Of a DNA stretch of 64,000 bases, positions 45,369 to 56,471 are shown piece after piece. Both the position numbers and the translations under genes were made by a program. Every line of letters begins with the position of its first letter. Position 1 is the first letter of the stretch. The stretch is from positions 49,013,166-49,077,165 of the forward strand of contig NC_012873.2 in the NCBI RefSeq assembly GCF_000003195.3. Direction: 5' to 3'. The stretch comes from Sorghum bicolor (taxonomy: Eukaryota; Streptophyta; Magnoliopsida; Poales; Poaceae). A model generated the notes under the pieces. It was given only the letters and a program-made list of their open reading frames with translations, was not told the DNA's origin and ran no database searches.

Positions 45369-45821
45369 GGGTTAACCAGATTTGTGAAGTATAGGTACAT
45401 TGACTATATATAATGAGAGTTGACTATGATCATTTTGGTCCCACTAAAAAACAACCACTCTCATTAAAATTTATACATGTTTGATACTGTTTCGAGCCTC
45501 ACCAAGTTGGTTAAATTTGTTGAATTTCTTATGTCTTAGTCCAAATCCTAAAACCCTATGTTTTTTTTTAAACTCCAAAAACATTGGCATTAGCAGGGTT
45601 AACCAGATTTGTTAAGTATAGGTACATTGACTATATATAATGAGAGTTGACTATGATCATTTTGGTCCCATAAAAAACAACCACTCTCATTAAAATTTAT
45701 ACATGTTCGATACTGTTTCGAGCCTCACCAAGTTGGTTAAATTTGTTGAGTTTCTAATGTCTTAGTCCAAATCCTAAAACTTTGTGTATTTTTTAAAACT
45801 CCAAAAACATTGGCATTAGCA
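45369..45821. repeat. Tandem direct duplication of a 227-bp unit
   Basis: Copy one (45369-45595) and copy two (45596-45821) both run from GGGTTAACCAGATTTGT through TTCGAGCCTCACCAAGTTGG to ACATTGGCATTAGCA. They differ at only a handful of positions (for example GAAG/TAAG, CCCACTAAA/CCCATAAA, an A-run length). The unit has no coding frame. The high identity implies a recent event. Confidence 0.92.
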
Positions 45822-46383
45822 ATATATCATTGTCTTCCAAACTACTACTGCTAGATTTGTCGCACCCAAGCAGCTCATTGTTTTTCAAACCATTATTTAA
45901 GCAATATATCATGGTCTTTCAAACTATCCACAATTTCTTTTTCATGACAACATAATGATGAATAAGAAAATTACAGTCATCCAAACAAATGTTGTTCTGG
46001 ACAACATAGCATGCATGTATGGCTTTACATCATGGAGAATAGGTGAAATCAAATAAGCGAAAGTGTAGCGTGTTGAATAAAAGCATCTTAGGGGGGATAT
46101 GTCAAAAGTCAAGTGACACACATGATGGTTTTTAAATTTTCTCTAACTTAAAAAGGTGTGAAGTAAGGCCCGTTTGGTAGGAATATTGTATTGTTTCTTG
46201 AAAATTGTTATGCATTTATCTAATTGGACTTATGTTTCTTGGGAAATTGTTTGGCAAATTATGGTTGTTTGTGTTTGTACCATGAATTTTTGTAAGCTTT
46301 CTACATATTGTGAAAGTGGAATTAGAAAAAATCTTGACAAACAAACCTTTATTACATGGTCAAAATATAATTTAATGGCACAC

Positions 46384-46933
46384 TTATAGATGTACAAAAG
46401 GCCCATGGCCCATGGCTCAAGGTTTTGGCCCGACCCAATAGTTGTTGGGCCTATGCCGTTCTGGCATGACTGTGGATGGAGCCGTGCTTGGGCCACCTCC
46501 CTCGACCTAGCATGCCAGTCCAATCTAGTCCTAAATAATGGTCGGCATGACCTGGCCAAAACTCTCACATGCCCAGCCTCTGTCATCGCTGCTTGCCATA
46601 TAAATACCCCCACTTGGCTCTCCCTCCTCCGTTCAGCTTAACCCTAGCTTGACGCTGCAAAGTAGTTCTCTGTCACAATTTCTCATCTCTCTATTGACCC
46701 TTCCTCCTCATCTTCTCCCTTCATAGCTCTACTCGCACCTCTTAATATCCTAGAGCAGAGCACCCCATCGTCGTAACAGCTCATCTCTAACGATCAACCC
46801 CTCCTCCTAGGCTCCTCCCTTCACAGCTCTACTCGCCTAGTCTCCTTGCTGGATCAGATCTACAACCATCAGCCCATTACTTGGCTAGGCCCATGTCGTG
46901 CCGTGTCGGGCAGCCCATTGGGCCATCTATAAG
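46384..46933. mobile_element. Putative inverted-repeat element upstream of the IDD-like gene
   Basis: The left end reads CTTATAGATG…GGCCCATGG and the right end CCATTGGGCCATCTATAAG, its imperfect complement, over about 550 bp. The interior has GGCCCATG-rich text, a CATATAAATACC box at about 46597 and CTCTCCCTCCTCC pyrimidine-rich text resembling a core promoter. I see no coding frame and no clear target duplication, so the class is open. Confidence 0.4.
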
Positions 46934-47123
46934 CACACCCGTGTCTACTATAGGAGAAGACGAAAAGTGAGATGATGACATATATATATACATCAAAAAG
47001 AAGGTTTCGACATTCCATGGCACGAGGAACCCACTTGCATAGTACCCATGAGCAGTAGCAGCAGGCCAGCCGCGCGCGAGGAATGGCGAGGGCCTTCTGG
47101 TAAAATCAACATCCACGCTATCG

Positions 47124-47130
47124 TATAAAG
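47124..47130 (+). promoter_or_regulatory. Candidate TATA box of the IDD-like gene
   Basis: TATAAAG lies 68 bases before the first ATG (47192), leaving a short leader of about 35-40 bases if transcription starts near 47155. A TATATATATACAT tract also lies near 46980. No transcript data are available to choose between them. Confidence 0.45.
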
Positions 47131-47191
47131 ATATCCATATATCACAGCTTAGCAGCCCAAGCAATCACTAAGATCACCACTGCCCACTGCC

Positions 47192-47731
47192 ATGCTCACT
47201 CCCCTCTTCTCAGCAGCCATGGAGCCCCAGCACGGCGAGAAGGAGCTCCAGTTTCTCCTCCTCCCCACAACCACACCTCTGAACGCTGCCTTCCTCCATT
47301 CCCCCGGGCCACCGGTCGCCAGCCCCTCTGACCATCACCACCCGCAGCTGGACCTGAGCCTGTCCATCAGCATTGGGCCACCGACGCCACGGGCAGCAGA
47401 TCGTCAAGGACGAGACACTACGGCTGCTGACCGGAGCAAGAGGGTGGCGGCGTCGGCGGACGTGCAGGCGCTGAAGCAGCAGGCGGCGGAGCAAGCCCGG
47501 ATGGCGTCGGCGGAGCGGGCGTACGCGGAGCGCGTGATGGAGCTGGCGCGGCGGGAGCTGGAGCTGGCGGAGCGGGAGTTCGCGCGGGCGCGGGCCATCT
47601 GGGAGCGCGCCCGCGGCGAGGTGGAGAAGGTGGAGCGCGTCAAGGCCATGGCCGCGCGCCGGATCGCCGCCGGCTCCGCCGCCGCGCTCGAGATCACTTG
47701 CCACGCCTGCATGCAGCGCTTCCACCCTTAA
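47192..47731 (+). CDS. SGR5/LPA1-type IDD protein C-terminal domain only, zinc fingers absent
   Basis: A single-exon frame of 179 codons, GC-rich with mostly G/C third positions. Residues 53-58 (LDLSLS) form an EAR-type repression motif. Residues about 88-158 form a long amphipathic coiled coil (DVQALKQQAAEQARMASAER, AYAERVMELARRELELAERE). The end ITCHACMQRF resembles the conserved C-terminal cysteine pair of SGR5/IDD15 and LPA1 proteins. Full-length relatives carry four N-terminal C2H2/C2HC zinc fingers for DNA binding; here they are missing and there is no upstream exon I can see. A second in-frame ATG at 47219 has a stronger context (GCAGCCATGG), so the protein may be 170 residues. AATAAA follows the stop directly. 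The likely place of action is the nucleus. Partnering with full-length IDD proteins is inference. Confidence 0.8.
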   Translation: MLTPLFSAAMEPQHGEKELQFLLLPTTTPLNAAFLHSPGPPVASPSDHHHPQLDLSLSISIGPPTPRAADRQGRDTTAADRSKRVAASADVQALKQQAAEQARMASAERAYAERVMELARRELELAEREFARARAIWERARGEVEKVERVKAMAARRIAAGSAAALEITCHACMQRFHP

Positions 47732-50700
47732 TAAATCAGCACGCCATGCATGTTGTCGTCATAGCTACCGTGACTATATAGTGTACTACTAGTATTACAT
47801 TACATTAGTTGGCTGTTAAGACCTTTGTTTATGAGTGTTTTTGTGCCATCAGTTAATGCAGGCTTCGATCGCATCATCATATATTGTCAAAAAAAAAAAG
47901 ATCGCATCATCATAGATAAAGGGAAAAGACAGATCGAGAGCAGATCAATGTTCTTCGATCTCTTGCTTTCTCGCACAATTAATACATACTGCATCGTTTG
48001 AGCTTGAGCCAGCCTAAAAGGAGAGCGAAAGGGAATCTAGCCAGCAGTTTAGCTTTAGCTAGTGGTGTACAATTTGGAAGGATAAGTTGGCCTCACTGTT
48101 GGCCGCTTTTGCTTGCGCAACACATGCTGCTTTGCTTGCTTCTTGATCTGGGACCTCTTACAAAGAATTCAGAGTGGTTAGTTTGTAATTCGTGAATTCT
48201 GTCTGTGTTTTATATGAAATATAAAGTTTCATTCCTCACTCGTGGGGATGAAGCTGGATATTCTTCCGTTATCTTTAAAAAAAATAAACAGATAGGAAAT
48301 CCGTCTTTCCAAACTTAGGATCGGACTACCTTAGAGTTAGAGCTGCCGTGCCATATCCATCGTGAAAGCAGGCCAGATCTGGACCATGCATGCTTGATCC
48401 AAAGCATGAAAGCATGCATGCCAAATACGTACGGCAGACAGTAGTGATAGTCTGATAGACAATCAGACAGTGAAGGGTGGATAGCAGCCCTGTAAAGATG
48501 GTCACCCAGAGACGAGCAGGAGTAGGGGCAGTAAGCGTCAGCAGATTCCTGCACGGTTATATTCCTCAGCCATCACTCTTACCCATGAACAGCTGCGGCC
48601 TATACAAGCTGAAAGGGAAGAGACACAGCTAGACATGGCACGCACAGTGTGTCGATGCTGCCAATTCCAATACCAGGCCAAGATGTCGGCACTCCATCGG
48701 CACAAAGGATCTTACTGTGCCGCTACAGCAAGTTAATTTTCCTTTTTTTCATTTCTTGCGTTGGTCCTGGGTTCTGTATTTAGGCGTAGTTCAGGCTTCG
48801 GTGATGTCATCGTGCATATTATCTCTGTTCAATCAGCAGCAATGTTTTTTTTGTTTGCTTTTTGACAACCAACCATTTTGAAACTCTGCCAAAATTCATT
48901 TCATAATTTATATAGAGGAAGAGGCGCATATGTTAGCCATAATTCAGAGCCAGGAGAATGTCTGGCTGCCAGTTCCAGTATGTATGATCCAACAAATGAT
49001 TGGTGTGCAATGCTTATGCATGCTGGAATCAAAGGAGGTTCCCCCGGCCCTCTCATTGCTTTGATCCAGACCAGGCATGATGAGGTGATGAGCAACCTCT
49101 TAGAAAGTAGCCTACCGACTCGGAACAACCGAAACATCGCTAGCAAAAGCCAACCCATGTGCCCTGCCTTTTGCAGCTGGGAATCTTGTCCTCAGGCATC
49201 ACTTGATGGTGTCGATCAGTCCAGGTTTCTTTCTAGCTTGAGCCTGAACAGGGATACTCTTTGTACTGCATCCTTTACTGGCATATTGTCTTGCAAACAA
49301 TATTCTGTCGTCATGCATGGTTGCTGTCAGATTACAGGCAGCATAACTGCTGCCAATGTTAGGCTTCATATTTAGTTATATATGAGTTTATTAACAATAA
49401 CAATGGCAATCACAGTACAGACTGTAGAGATGACGATGAGCAACATCAAAATGGGCTGTTGATCAATGTTCATATGTCCACGTACGGTATGGCAGCAGCA
49501 TGAATGTGCGTACTGCACACCCAACGAAAGCATGCATGCATATAGATGATCCAAAGCCGGGAACTTGACAGACATAAGCAAACAGAAGATGGAGTAGCAG
49601 GTACATATAGCTATGGTCTCGCTCTCGCAAGACAAAAGGAAGGGAACAAAGTAGAAGCAGATGGATGTCCTGTGCCCAGATCGACAAGGACGGATACACT
49701 GCACGGACGACATGCTACGTTCCAATTCAAAAGTTTATGTCTTGTGCAGATAAGCTGAATAATCCGTATGCAGTGTAGACGTAGGCGCCCAATAATGTTG
49801 ATCATGAGGGTGAGCACACAACTATTGCAAATGGCCATTTCATCAGGGGCAGTTGATTTGATCGTCCAGAGAACAGATAGTCCTCGCCATTTTTCTGGCA
49901 TTGGGAGGCCATTGACAAAAGATATTACTCCATAACTCCATTTGATTGAGATGGGGCGAGCAAGAAGAATTTTAATTGGGTTTGTACGCTACTCGATGTC
50001 CGTAGTCCGGACTGCTAGTGAGAGCGAAATGACATGCTTCTGGCAGGCATGGTTGAGCAATGGGGCTACCAGTCCAGCTCCAGCACCGAGTAGAGGGGTC
50101 CCGGCCCGTGGTCACTCGTAGTCGTGTCGTGGGCACTGCAAGTCAGCAAGTGTAAGCTCGGCTCCCGCCTCCCGGCATGTGCTGTGCAGTGTTAGCTTCA
50201 ACTTGTGTCACTGTGTCAGTCCAGCAGCGTCCGACGATATATACAAGTGGTGTGGCGCTGAAATCCTTATCCGTAACCTCACGACAAACAGACGACACAA
50301 ACAGAGACGAGAAATTGACTAGCCAAGAACTGAACTATTCCAATAGCTAGCAGGTAGAGACAGGCAACGAGGAAGCCAATAATTATTCAGGCGCCCGGTC
50401 ATCCATCTCAGAACACAGATAGGCAGATAGCTAGTATATAATTCGATTCTGAAAGGAATGCGAAAACCTGATGATGGAAGACAACAATGATAGAGTTCCC
50501 GGCCAGTTGATCATCTCCTCGATCGATCTCCATCCATGGACAGCTAGCGCAAGGCGACTGTAAGTGTATGGTCTTTGAGAATCCAAAGAGCGAGGACTGC
50601 CTGAAACGATCTCTCCATGACTCCATCCTTTAACAAGTTGTTGCCAAGCCATATATAGTGGAGTGTCGGGTCGTCTCGTCGGCCGATTCCTGGAAGAGGA

Positions 50701-50919
50701 AGCCAACAAGGAGAAAGGAGGGAATTTTGAAGGCGGCAGGAGGGAACACGAGAAACTATTCCGCCGCCTGTTCGCCACCTGGACGACGCACTGCATCCAG
50801 CATCGCGACGCGGTGGTGGTGGTATGCTGCCGTGCTGGTGCTCCCAGCTTTCTACCAGGGCATGGACGCACGGTGGATGGTGCTGGTGCCGGTGAGAACC
50901 AGTCCAATTGTTTGATATG
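47732..50919. other. Low-copy region 3' of the IDD-like gene, no supported gene
   Basis: ORFs of 165 codons (48878-49375, plus) and 158 codons (50431-50907, minus) are the longest, but their translations show no family and no consistent coding bias. CATGCATG (RY-type) words recur at 48385-48420 and 49530-49545. The first few hundred bases probably include the gene's 3' UTR. A short 33-codon frame at 48635-48736 has a C-x-C…H-x-H pattern and is discussed among the findings. Confidence 0.4.
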
Positions 50920-51146
50920 CTCCCTCCGTCACCAAAAAAAAAAATTAAATCTATCTTAAGTTGAGTTATTAAAAAATATACCAATATTTATATTTTCAAA
51001 TATGTATATTATAAACATATGATTCATACATAGTCTAATGATACTTGTTACTCGTCGTAAATATTAGTATATTTTTTATATATTTAGTCAAATGTAATAT
51101 TGTTGACTCCTCCAAAATATGAGAGTTCCATTCTTTTTCGGATGGA
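50920..51146. mobile_element. Stowaway-like MITE, imperfect
   Basis: The left end CTCCCTCCGTCACC is typical of grass Stowaway MITEs. The AT-rich interior (TATACCAATATTTATATTTTC…) faces partly complementary text (…AAATATTAGTATATTTTTTATA), and the right end near TTTTTCGGATGGA is a weak inverted copy. Confidence 0.55.
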
Positions 51147-51250
51147 TCACTACTACAATATAGTTTTTGGGATATGAGTACCTTTTTACTTTTAGAGGCA
51201 GGCAAGTCATCCATCTGTAACAAGTCTAAGACTCTAACCAAAGGTCATTA

Positions 51251-51906
51251 GAGCATCCCAACCGTTTTGCATAATTGGTTTGGCAAATGAGAGAGTTTGC
51301 CAAGTCTCAAAAAAAAATATGGTAAAGGTGAAAAGAGGCAATCTGCAATGGTTTAGCATCTATCACTTGGCAAAAAAAAGAAAATTATGGACCCACATAA
51401 TTTTTTTGTCGAGCTTTTCTCCTCACCGCGCGTCAGTGAATATTCGCGGCAAATTTATTCCCGCCGAGGCGCTGAGGTAGCGGCGTTTGTGCATGGCCGC
51501 TCAGAGTTTGGCGGTTGGAGTCTTTGCCGGCAAAAACGATCCGAATGGCATTGATGGAGTACCCGACGTTGATGGAAGACCGATAGGCAAAAACACAAAC
51601 AATTGGGAGGGCATCGTTGGAGTACCTAGTGTTGATAGAAGACCGATGGACAGTTCACAGGAAAGTCTGCCGGCGGGATGTCGCCAAACTCGCGCGACCT
51701 CAACCCGTAGCCGCGCGCGGACTTCGCGCCAGTTTTCCAATGCCAAGTGTGAACAGGCTTGGCATATATGCCAATTCTTTCCCTCTTTTTACTAAGTTAA
51801 TAAAATTGCAAAATCCAAATGCCAAACCGTTGGATAGGTGTTTTTAAGATTTTTTTTTGCAAATACATGAATGCAAAGCCTATTTGCAAAACGGTTGGGG
51901 ATGCTC
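51251..51906. mobile_element. PIF/Harbinger-like element with 21-bp inverted ends (656 bp)
   Basis: GAGCATCCCAACCGTTTTGC at the left is matched by GCAAAACGGTTGGGGATGC(TC) at the right with one extra base. TTA flanks both sides (51248-51250 and 51907-51909). A partly open frame inside (51487-51795) has an internal duplication, GVPDVDGRPIG followed by GVPSVDRRPMD, reflecting two related DNA segments about 75 bases apart. No transposase is present. It may have captured foreign sequence. Confidence 0.75.
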
Positions 51907-51909
51907 TTA

Positions 51910-53520
51910 CTGATTGCTATTTACAAAGGTGGTTAGAATGCCCATCTCTAAAAATTGATTAACGGATGGCTTTAGGCTCCGAAAATTGATTTTTAGAGAC
52001 ACTTGGATCCATTAATAGTTTCTAGAAAGCCAAAAAACAAAAAATCAAGCGGTTCGAACATGGAAATCGGTCTTAAGAGGCTCCGCCTCTGTTAATGGTT
52101 TCAGAAAACAAATAATCAAGTGCAATCCGCCTCCATAGGGTACTAGAAAACAAAAAATAAAAAAAATAATCATTTCTCAAGACTCAAATCTGCGGACCAA
52201 TGATTCAACAATAACATCTTCTTACCATTACATCACACAATCAATTGTGAGTACATATATGATTCTATCATTTATATAAATATTTTATAATCTTGTATGG
52301 ACTATTTTGTTTATTAAGTGAATTCAAATGAAAAAAGTTTTCATTATAAAGTTTTAAATCTTGTCAAACACTACCACGGATGGGGACGAGGTTCCCGATC
52401 GTCAGGTTCAAGATAATATCGAATTTGGTCGGAAGCGACACATCGATCCGACTTTAGATCACAAAGACTCGAACCCTGCAACTTTAGCTCCACGTCTCCT
52501 CTGGTTATCAATCGTGTCACAATCCAGTTGACCTTGCCACGAATGCTAATCCCAGCTGTGAATCGAAGAACACAAGTAAGAACAAGATAAACACAACTCG
52601 AATTGAAGTGACATTACAGATATATGATTAAGCACTTAAAGTTAGGGTCTCGCAAGCCGATAATGGTGACTGGACAGATTGACCTAAAGCAAAACTAAAA
52701 CCCTAATATAGGTGGCGGTTACTGATTATATAGTCTAAGGGGTGTCCAAGGACACCTCTTCACATCCATAAGGTGCCCCAACACATTACAAGGTCCAATG
52801 ACCCAAAAGACAGCGATGTAGCACCATTATGTCAAATTCTTTCAACCATTCCTATTGACTCCGATGAAATTTAGGTCTAAAACCAAAGTCATTGGTTAGC
52901 TTATAAAATTATCTCTCCATCCATATATGGATCATCGAAAACAAAGTCCAAATGTGTCCTATAAGTCTGTTTTATCGAAGACTGGTCTTGAAAGTTGAGG
53001 TAGACTCGAACTCGAGTTGGACTGGGCCTCCGGCTTGGCGTGGACGCCCTTGATGGCTTCCTAAGGGGATGGCCAAGGAGGAGGATGTACAAGAGCTTCC
53101 TTGGTGGGTTCACCATCTCCTTGAGGCGTGCTCCCACTTGGACTAGAGTCCCAAGGATGAAAAACAAGCTGACGATGTACCTCTCGGCAGAATCAACGAT
53201 AGAATATCCTAATGATTCGAAGGCTTTATCGATGTGATTTGAGGTGGGACCAGATTATGTGAAAGCTTACTTTCCATCAAGTGCTCATTCACCTTCATTG
53301 CACTTTGGATGGATAAGTTATGGCTTTTCTAATGAAGCATTGTTGGGCTACCGACGAACCAAAAGTTTAACTTTCATGGACTTGCACTTTGACACTGTAC
53401 GTACAATCAAATAATTCCATATATATATGGAACCAAGTGAATTATACCCAAAATCACTTTACAAATTTAGGAACAAGCGTACCCTATAATCATGGTAGTA
53501 TCTCAAGGTGTCATGTCCTC
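51910..53520. other. Unassigned, LTR-like sequence
   Basis: 51935-52160 has several related CCGCCTC/GTTAATGGTTTC/GAAAACAAAAAATCAAG segments, resembling transposon subterminal repeats. 52380-53500 is LTR-like in composition, with ORFs only on shadows, but I could not find a matching partner LTR. No gene is supported. Confidence 0.35.
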
Positions 53521-53524
53521 ATCA

Positions 53525-54950
53525 TCATCCCCTTCTTAACAATAAACTGTCCTTGATTTGAGCTTTGTTGGAGGACAGATTAGGTAGTAGCCAATATTGC
53601 TTCCCTTCTGAAAATTTAACATGTTTCTTTATAGCAATACTTGGGGACCTCGACATGATGTGATTATAGGTATTGCAACTCTCTAATTGATCATATTGTT
53701 GCACCACAAAAGAAGATTCCTGATACGAACAAATATAAACTCGGTATACCATATACTCTCTATTACAACTATATTTGTTCCACGCATAAAAATTTCTTTC
53801 TCAAACTACTTAGAGCGCATAGAATGTCAAACTCAATATATCCCAAAGTATTTAAAGAAGTCAACAATTTTAGTTCATCTTGTTCACTGGCAATTGGAAG
53901 TAATTGTTTAATTTAGCATAAGTATTTTTCTAAAATAAAAGAATCAATCTCATTCACTAGTTGTGGCATATGTATAATAGAAACACTATTACACAACTCT
54001 TATTTATCACAATCAATAGCATAACAATTTTATAACAAAGGTAATTCATATTTAATGCCCACTAAATGTAGCTCTATTATAGCTTGAGTGGTGGACAAAC
54101 TCAGCACATCACCACCAATTTTAGAAATGTCAAAATTAATAGCAAGCATAAAAGAATCTTTCAATTTAGGTATTTGGTGATTTTTAGATTTAGTTCAATC
54201 TCTTCATTCTCACTAGTAGCACTCTCTCTATCAAATTGTACAATTTTAGCATGGATTAAATTTTTACTAGACTGCTAAATGGATGTGGGTGGTGTGGCGA
54301 AGATGTTGCTGCTGCATCAGCGAAGTAGCCACTTGCCTGCTTATCACGGTCTCGATCTTCATAAATGCTTGCTCCATCCTTTCTAGTACCTAGTTGAGGT
54401 AAACTTATACTAATGATGGTCTAAATATGCTTCTCCATCATAAGATACAACAAAATATGTTATGGTAAATTTACCTCTTATACCTTGATGATTATAATCA
54501 ATATGTGATGGTAGATTGTTCATCATGTGGTCTATCCTTGCAAACACATCTGGGCCATGATTTCCTACAATTCACTATTAAATAGAAACTCATTGTATGA
54601 TAATGTTAGAAATCAAAAGAAATTCCTCTCAACTATTATATGTGTTGGTAGAAACACACTCTCACATGTTTTACCAAGTTCTTACAAGATTCTTACGAAC
54701 ACAAAATAGTGGATGAAACAACCGGTGGCTAGTTCATGATGCCTGTAAGGGCATGACATCAAGATTGCAAGGATCATTTTTTGTACATATCTGGAGTAAA
54801 TATATGGAGCTTGGAAGGCATACAAAGAACCAATATATGTATGTGGCACAATTTAGTAACAGGTACCAATATTTAATAAATATCCAGAGCACTTATACTA
54901 GTTGCTGACCTATACGTGTTTCTAGCACCAATTGTGATAAACCAGAGAGT
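53525..54950 (-). pseudogene. Degenerate gypsy internal region with gag remnant
   Basis: On the minus strand 54556-54411 reads DVFARIDHMMNNLPSHIDYN…RGKFTITYFVVSYDGEAYLD, resembling the start of plant gypsy gag (…F-D-G-x-x-D-A-Y-L-x-W). It stops within a few codons. About 0.9 kb further, near 53525-53560, the frame with E-G-D-D-D-E-D-M (one frame) resembles the acidic end of gypsy polyproteins. No protease, RT or integrase lies between, so most of the element has been deleted, or it was always short. GCACCAATTGTGATAAAC near 54931 resembles a primer-site region. Confidence 0.45.
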
Positions 54951-55288
54951 GAAATAGGTATGAATAAAAACAAGTATGAAAGATAGCAGTGGAAATACAG
55001 ACAAGACAAAAGGCATCAAAAACAATAGGGCTATTAAGTTTTCCTTATGTGCTCCTTTTCATCTCTTCTCTTTTGCTATTTTTTCTTTTCTTTTTTGGTC
55101 CAAACATTTTTTCCTTCCTTTTGTTCTTTTAATATTTTTCTTAGCAAGGAGCACCCAAAATAGACCACAAAAAATGTTGAGCTCAATTGGATAAAAGACA
55201 CTATGTGAAAAAGCGTTAAATTCACACCTCCTCTACAGATGTTAACACCTCCTCTACAGATGCCATGACGTACGTGCATCTGCAGTAG

Positions 55289-56230
55289 CACTACTATAGA
55301 CGTGTTATAGTGACATGCGTGTATAGTAAAGTCGTCAATGGGGGGTCACCGATAGGGATAGATATCGAGCCAACTCGGCTTATTAGTGACTCGGCTCATT
55401 ATAGCTCGTCTTGTTATGGCTCGTTATACAAACGAGCTAAAAGACTGGCTTGGCTCGGCTCGTTAGCGAGCTCGAGCTAGCTCATTTGACTTGTCAACCA
55501 AATCATAGAAACACAGCCTAGAGAGACTATAAATTTATAAAAACAATTGAGCAATAAATATATCACATGCATACCTAAAATAAACTAAACAAACTACTTA
55601 TAGCTTTAACGTTCAACAAATAAACTAGAGTTTTGTCTAGCCAACCCATTACGATCAAGATCATGACTATATGATATTCATGCTCATAAAGTTTAAGAAT
55701 TATACATTGAAGGATAAAGTTAAGGTTTCACGAATGGGCTAGGTCGAGCTACTGAAATGTATGAGCATATGGTCGAGCTAATTTTAGTTGCTGATGTGAT
55801 GATTGACTGGCTCGTTATGGCTCGTGAGCAACTCATGAGCCAGCTCGAGCTGGCTCGTTATAAAACGAGCTAGCTCATTACAAAAGGAGTCGAGCTCGAG
55901 CCGAGCCACTAACGAGCAAGTCGAGCGAGCTAGCGAGTTACAAGTTTTCGTCCAACCTTAGTCGCCGACCTGGTAAGATCAACACACATCTATAATAAAC
56001 ATGTACTACAAACACGTGTTAACACAACTCGTCTAAGATATAGCTTCAGACATGCATTCATGAAAAGCATCTATATATATATGCAGGCCGAGATAGTGGG
56101 AGTAAAGTTTATCAATGCACGCATTGTATGCATGTTTACGGTGGTGTGTCTTATTAAAGACATATTGGTAGTTGTAGACGTGAGTTCCATACACGTGTCT
56201 GTAGTATCCTAGGTACTTTAGCTGGCCTTC
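55289..56230. mobile_element. CACTA-like terminal region with ACGTGT subterminal words, carrying a nested element
   Basis: CACTACTATAGACGTGTTATAGTG at 55289 has the CACTA start plus a short hairpin. TAGACGTG, ACACGTGT and GTGTGT-type words recur on the right (55980-56215), including GTAGACGTGAG and CACGTGTCTGTAG. Just upstream, ACACCTCCTCTACAGATG is duplicated in tandem (about 55228-55264). Between the two ends lies the AACGAGC-rich element. CACTA membership rests on these features alone. Confidence 0.4.
55345..55961. mobile_element. AACGAGC-rich inverted-repeat element, second copy
   Basis: It consists of two GGCTCG/CGAGCC and AACGAGCTAGCTC-rich arms around an AT-rich centre, ending GTTTTCGTCCAACCTTAG, parallel to TTTTTCGTCCAGCCTTAG at the end of the 2565-3063 element. 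The left end is less well defined. Non-coding. Confidence 0.6.
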
Positions 56231-56471
56231 TCATGTGTGGGAAGAGCGAAGGTATTGGTGTGTACTGAATTTCTCAATTAGCTCTTGCGCAGCTCTTATG
56301 GTGGCGGCGCCTACCATCATCGCGTACGACATAGGCCTCCGGCTTTGAGCCTCGCAGGCAGATTTGGCAGGTGGTAGTTGTGCAGCGCGAGTGTCAGGCG
56401 GGCAGATGCGCAGGCGGTGGCCAACGGAAGACGGGGCGCGCTACAATCGTGGGAAATAGAATAAAGGGGCT

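Noticed and set aside
47210..47725. 171-codon minus-strand frame opposite the IDD-like gene
   Set aside because: GC-rich shadow; the plus-strand frame has the conserved coiled coil and terminal cysteines.
48878..49375. 165-codon plus-strand frame downstream of the IDD-like gene
   Set aside because: No domain, no codon bias like the neighbouring gene, and weak start context; kept only as unassigned sequence.
50431..50984. 158- and 146-codon minus-strand frames
   Set aside because: They overlap each other in different frames and show no family resemblance.
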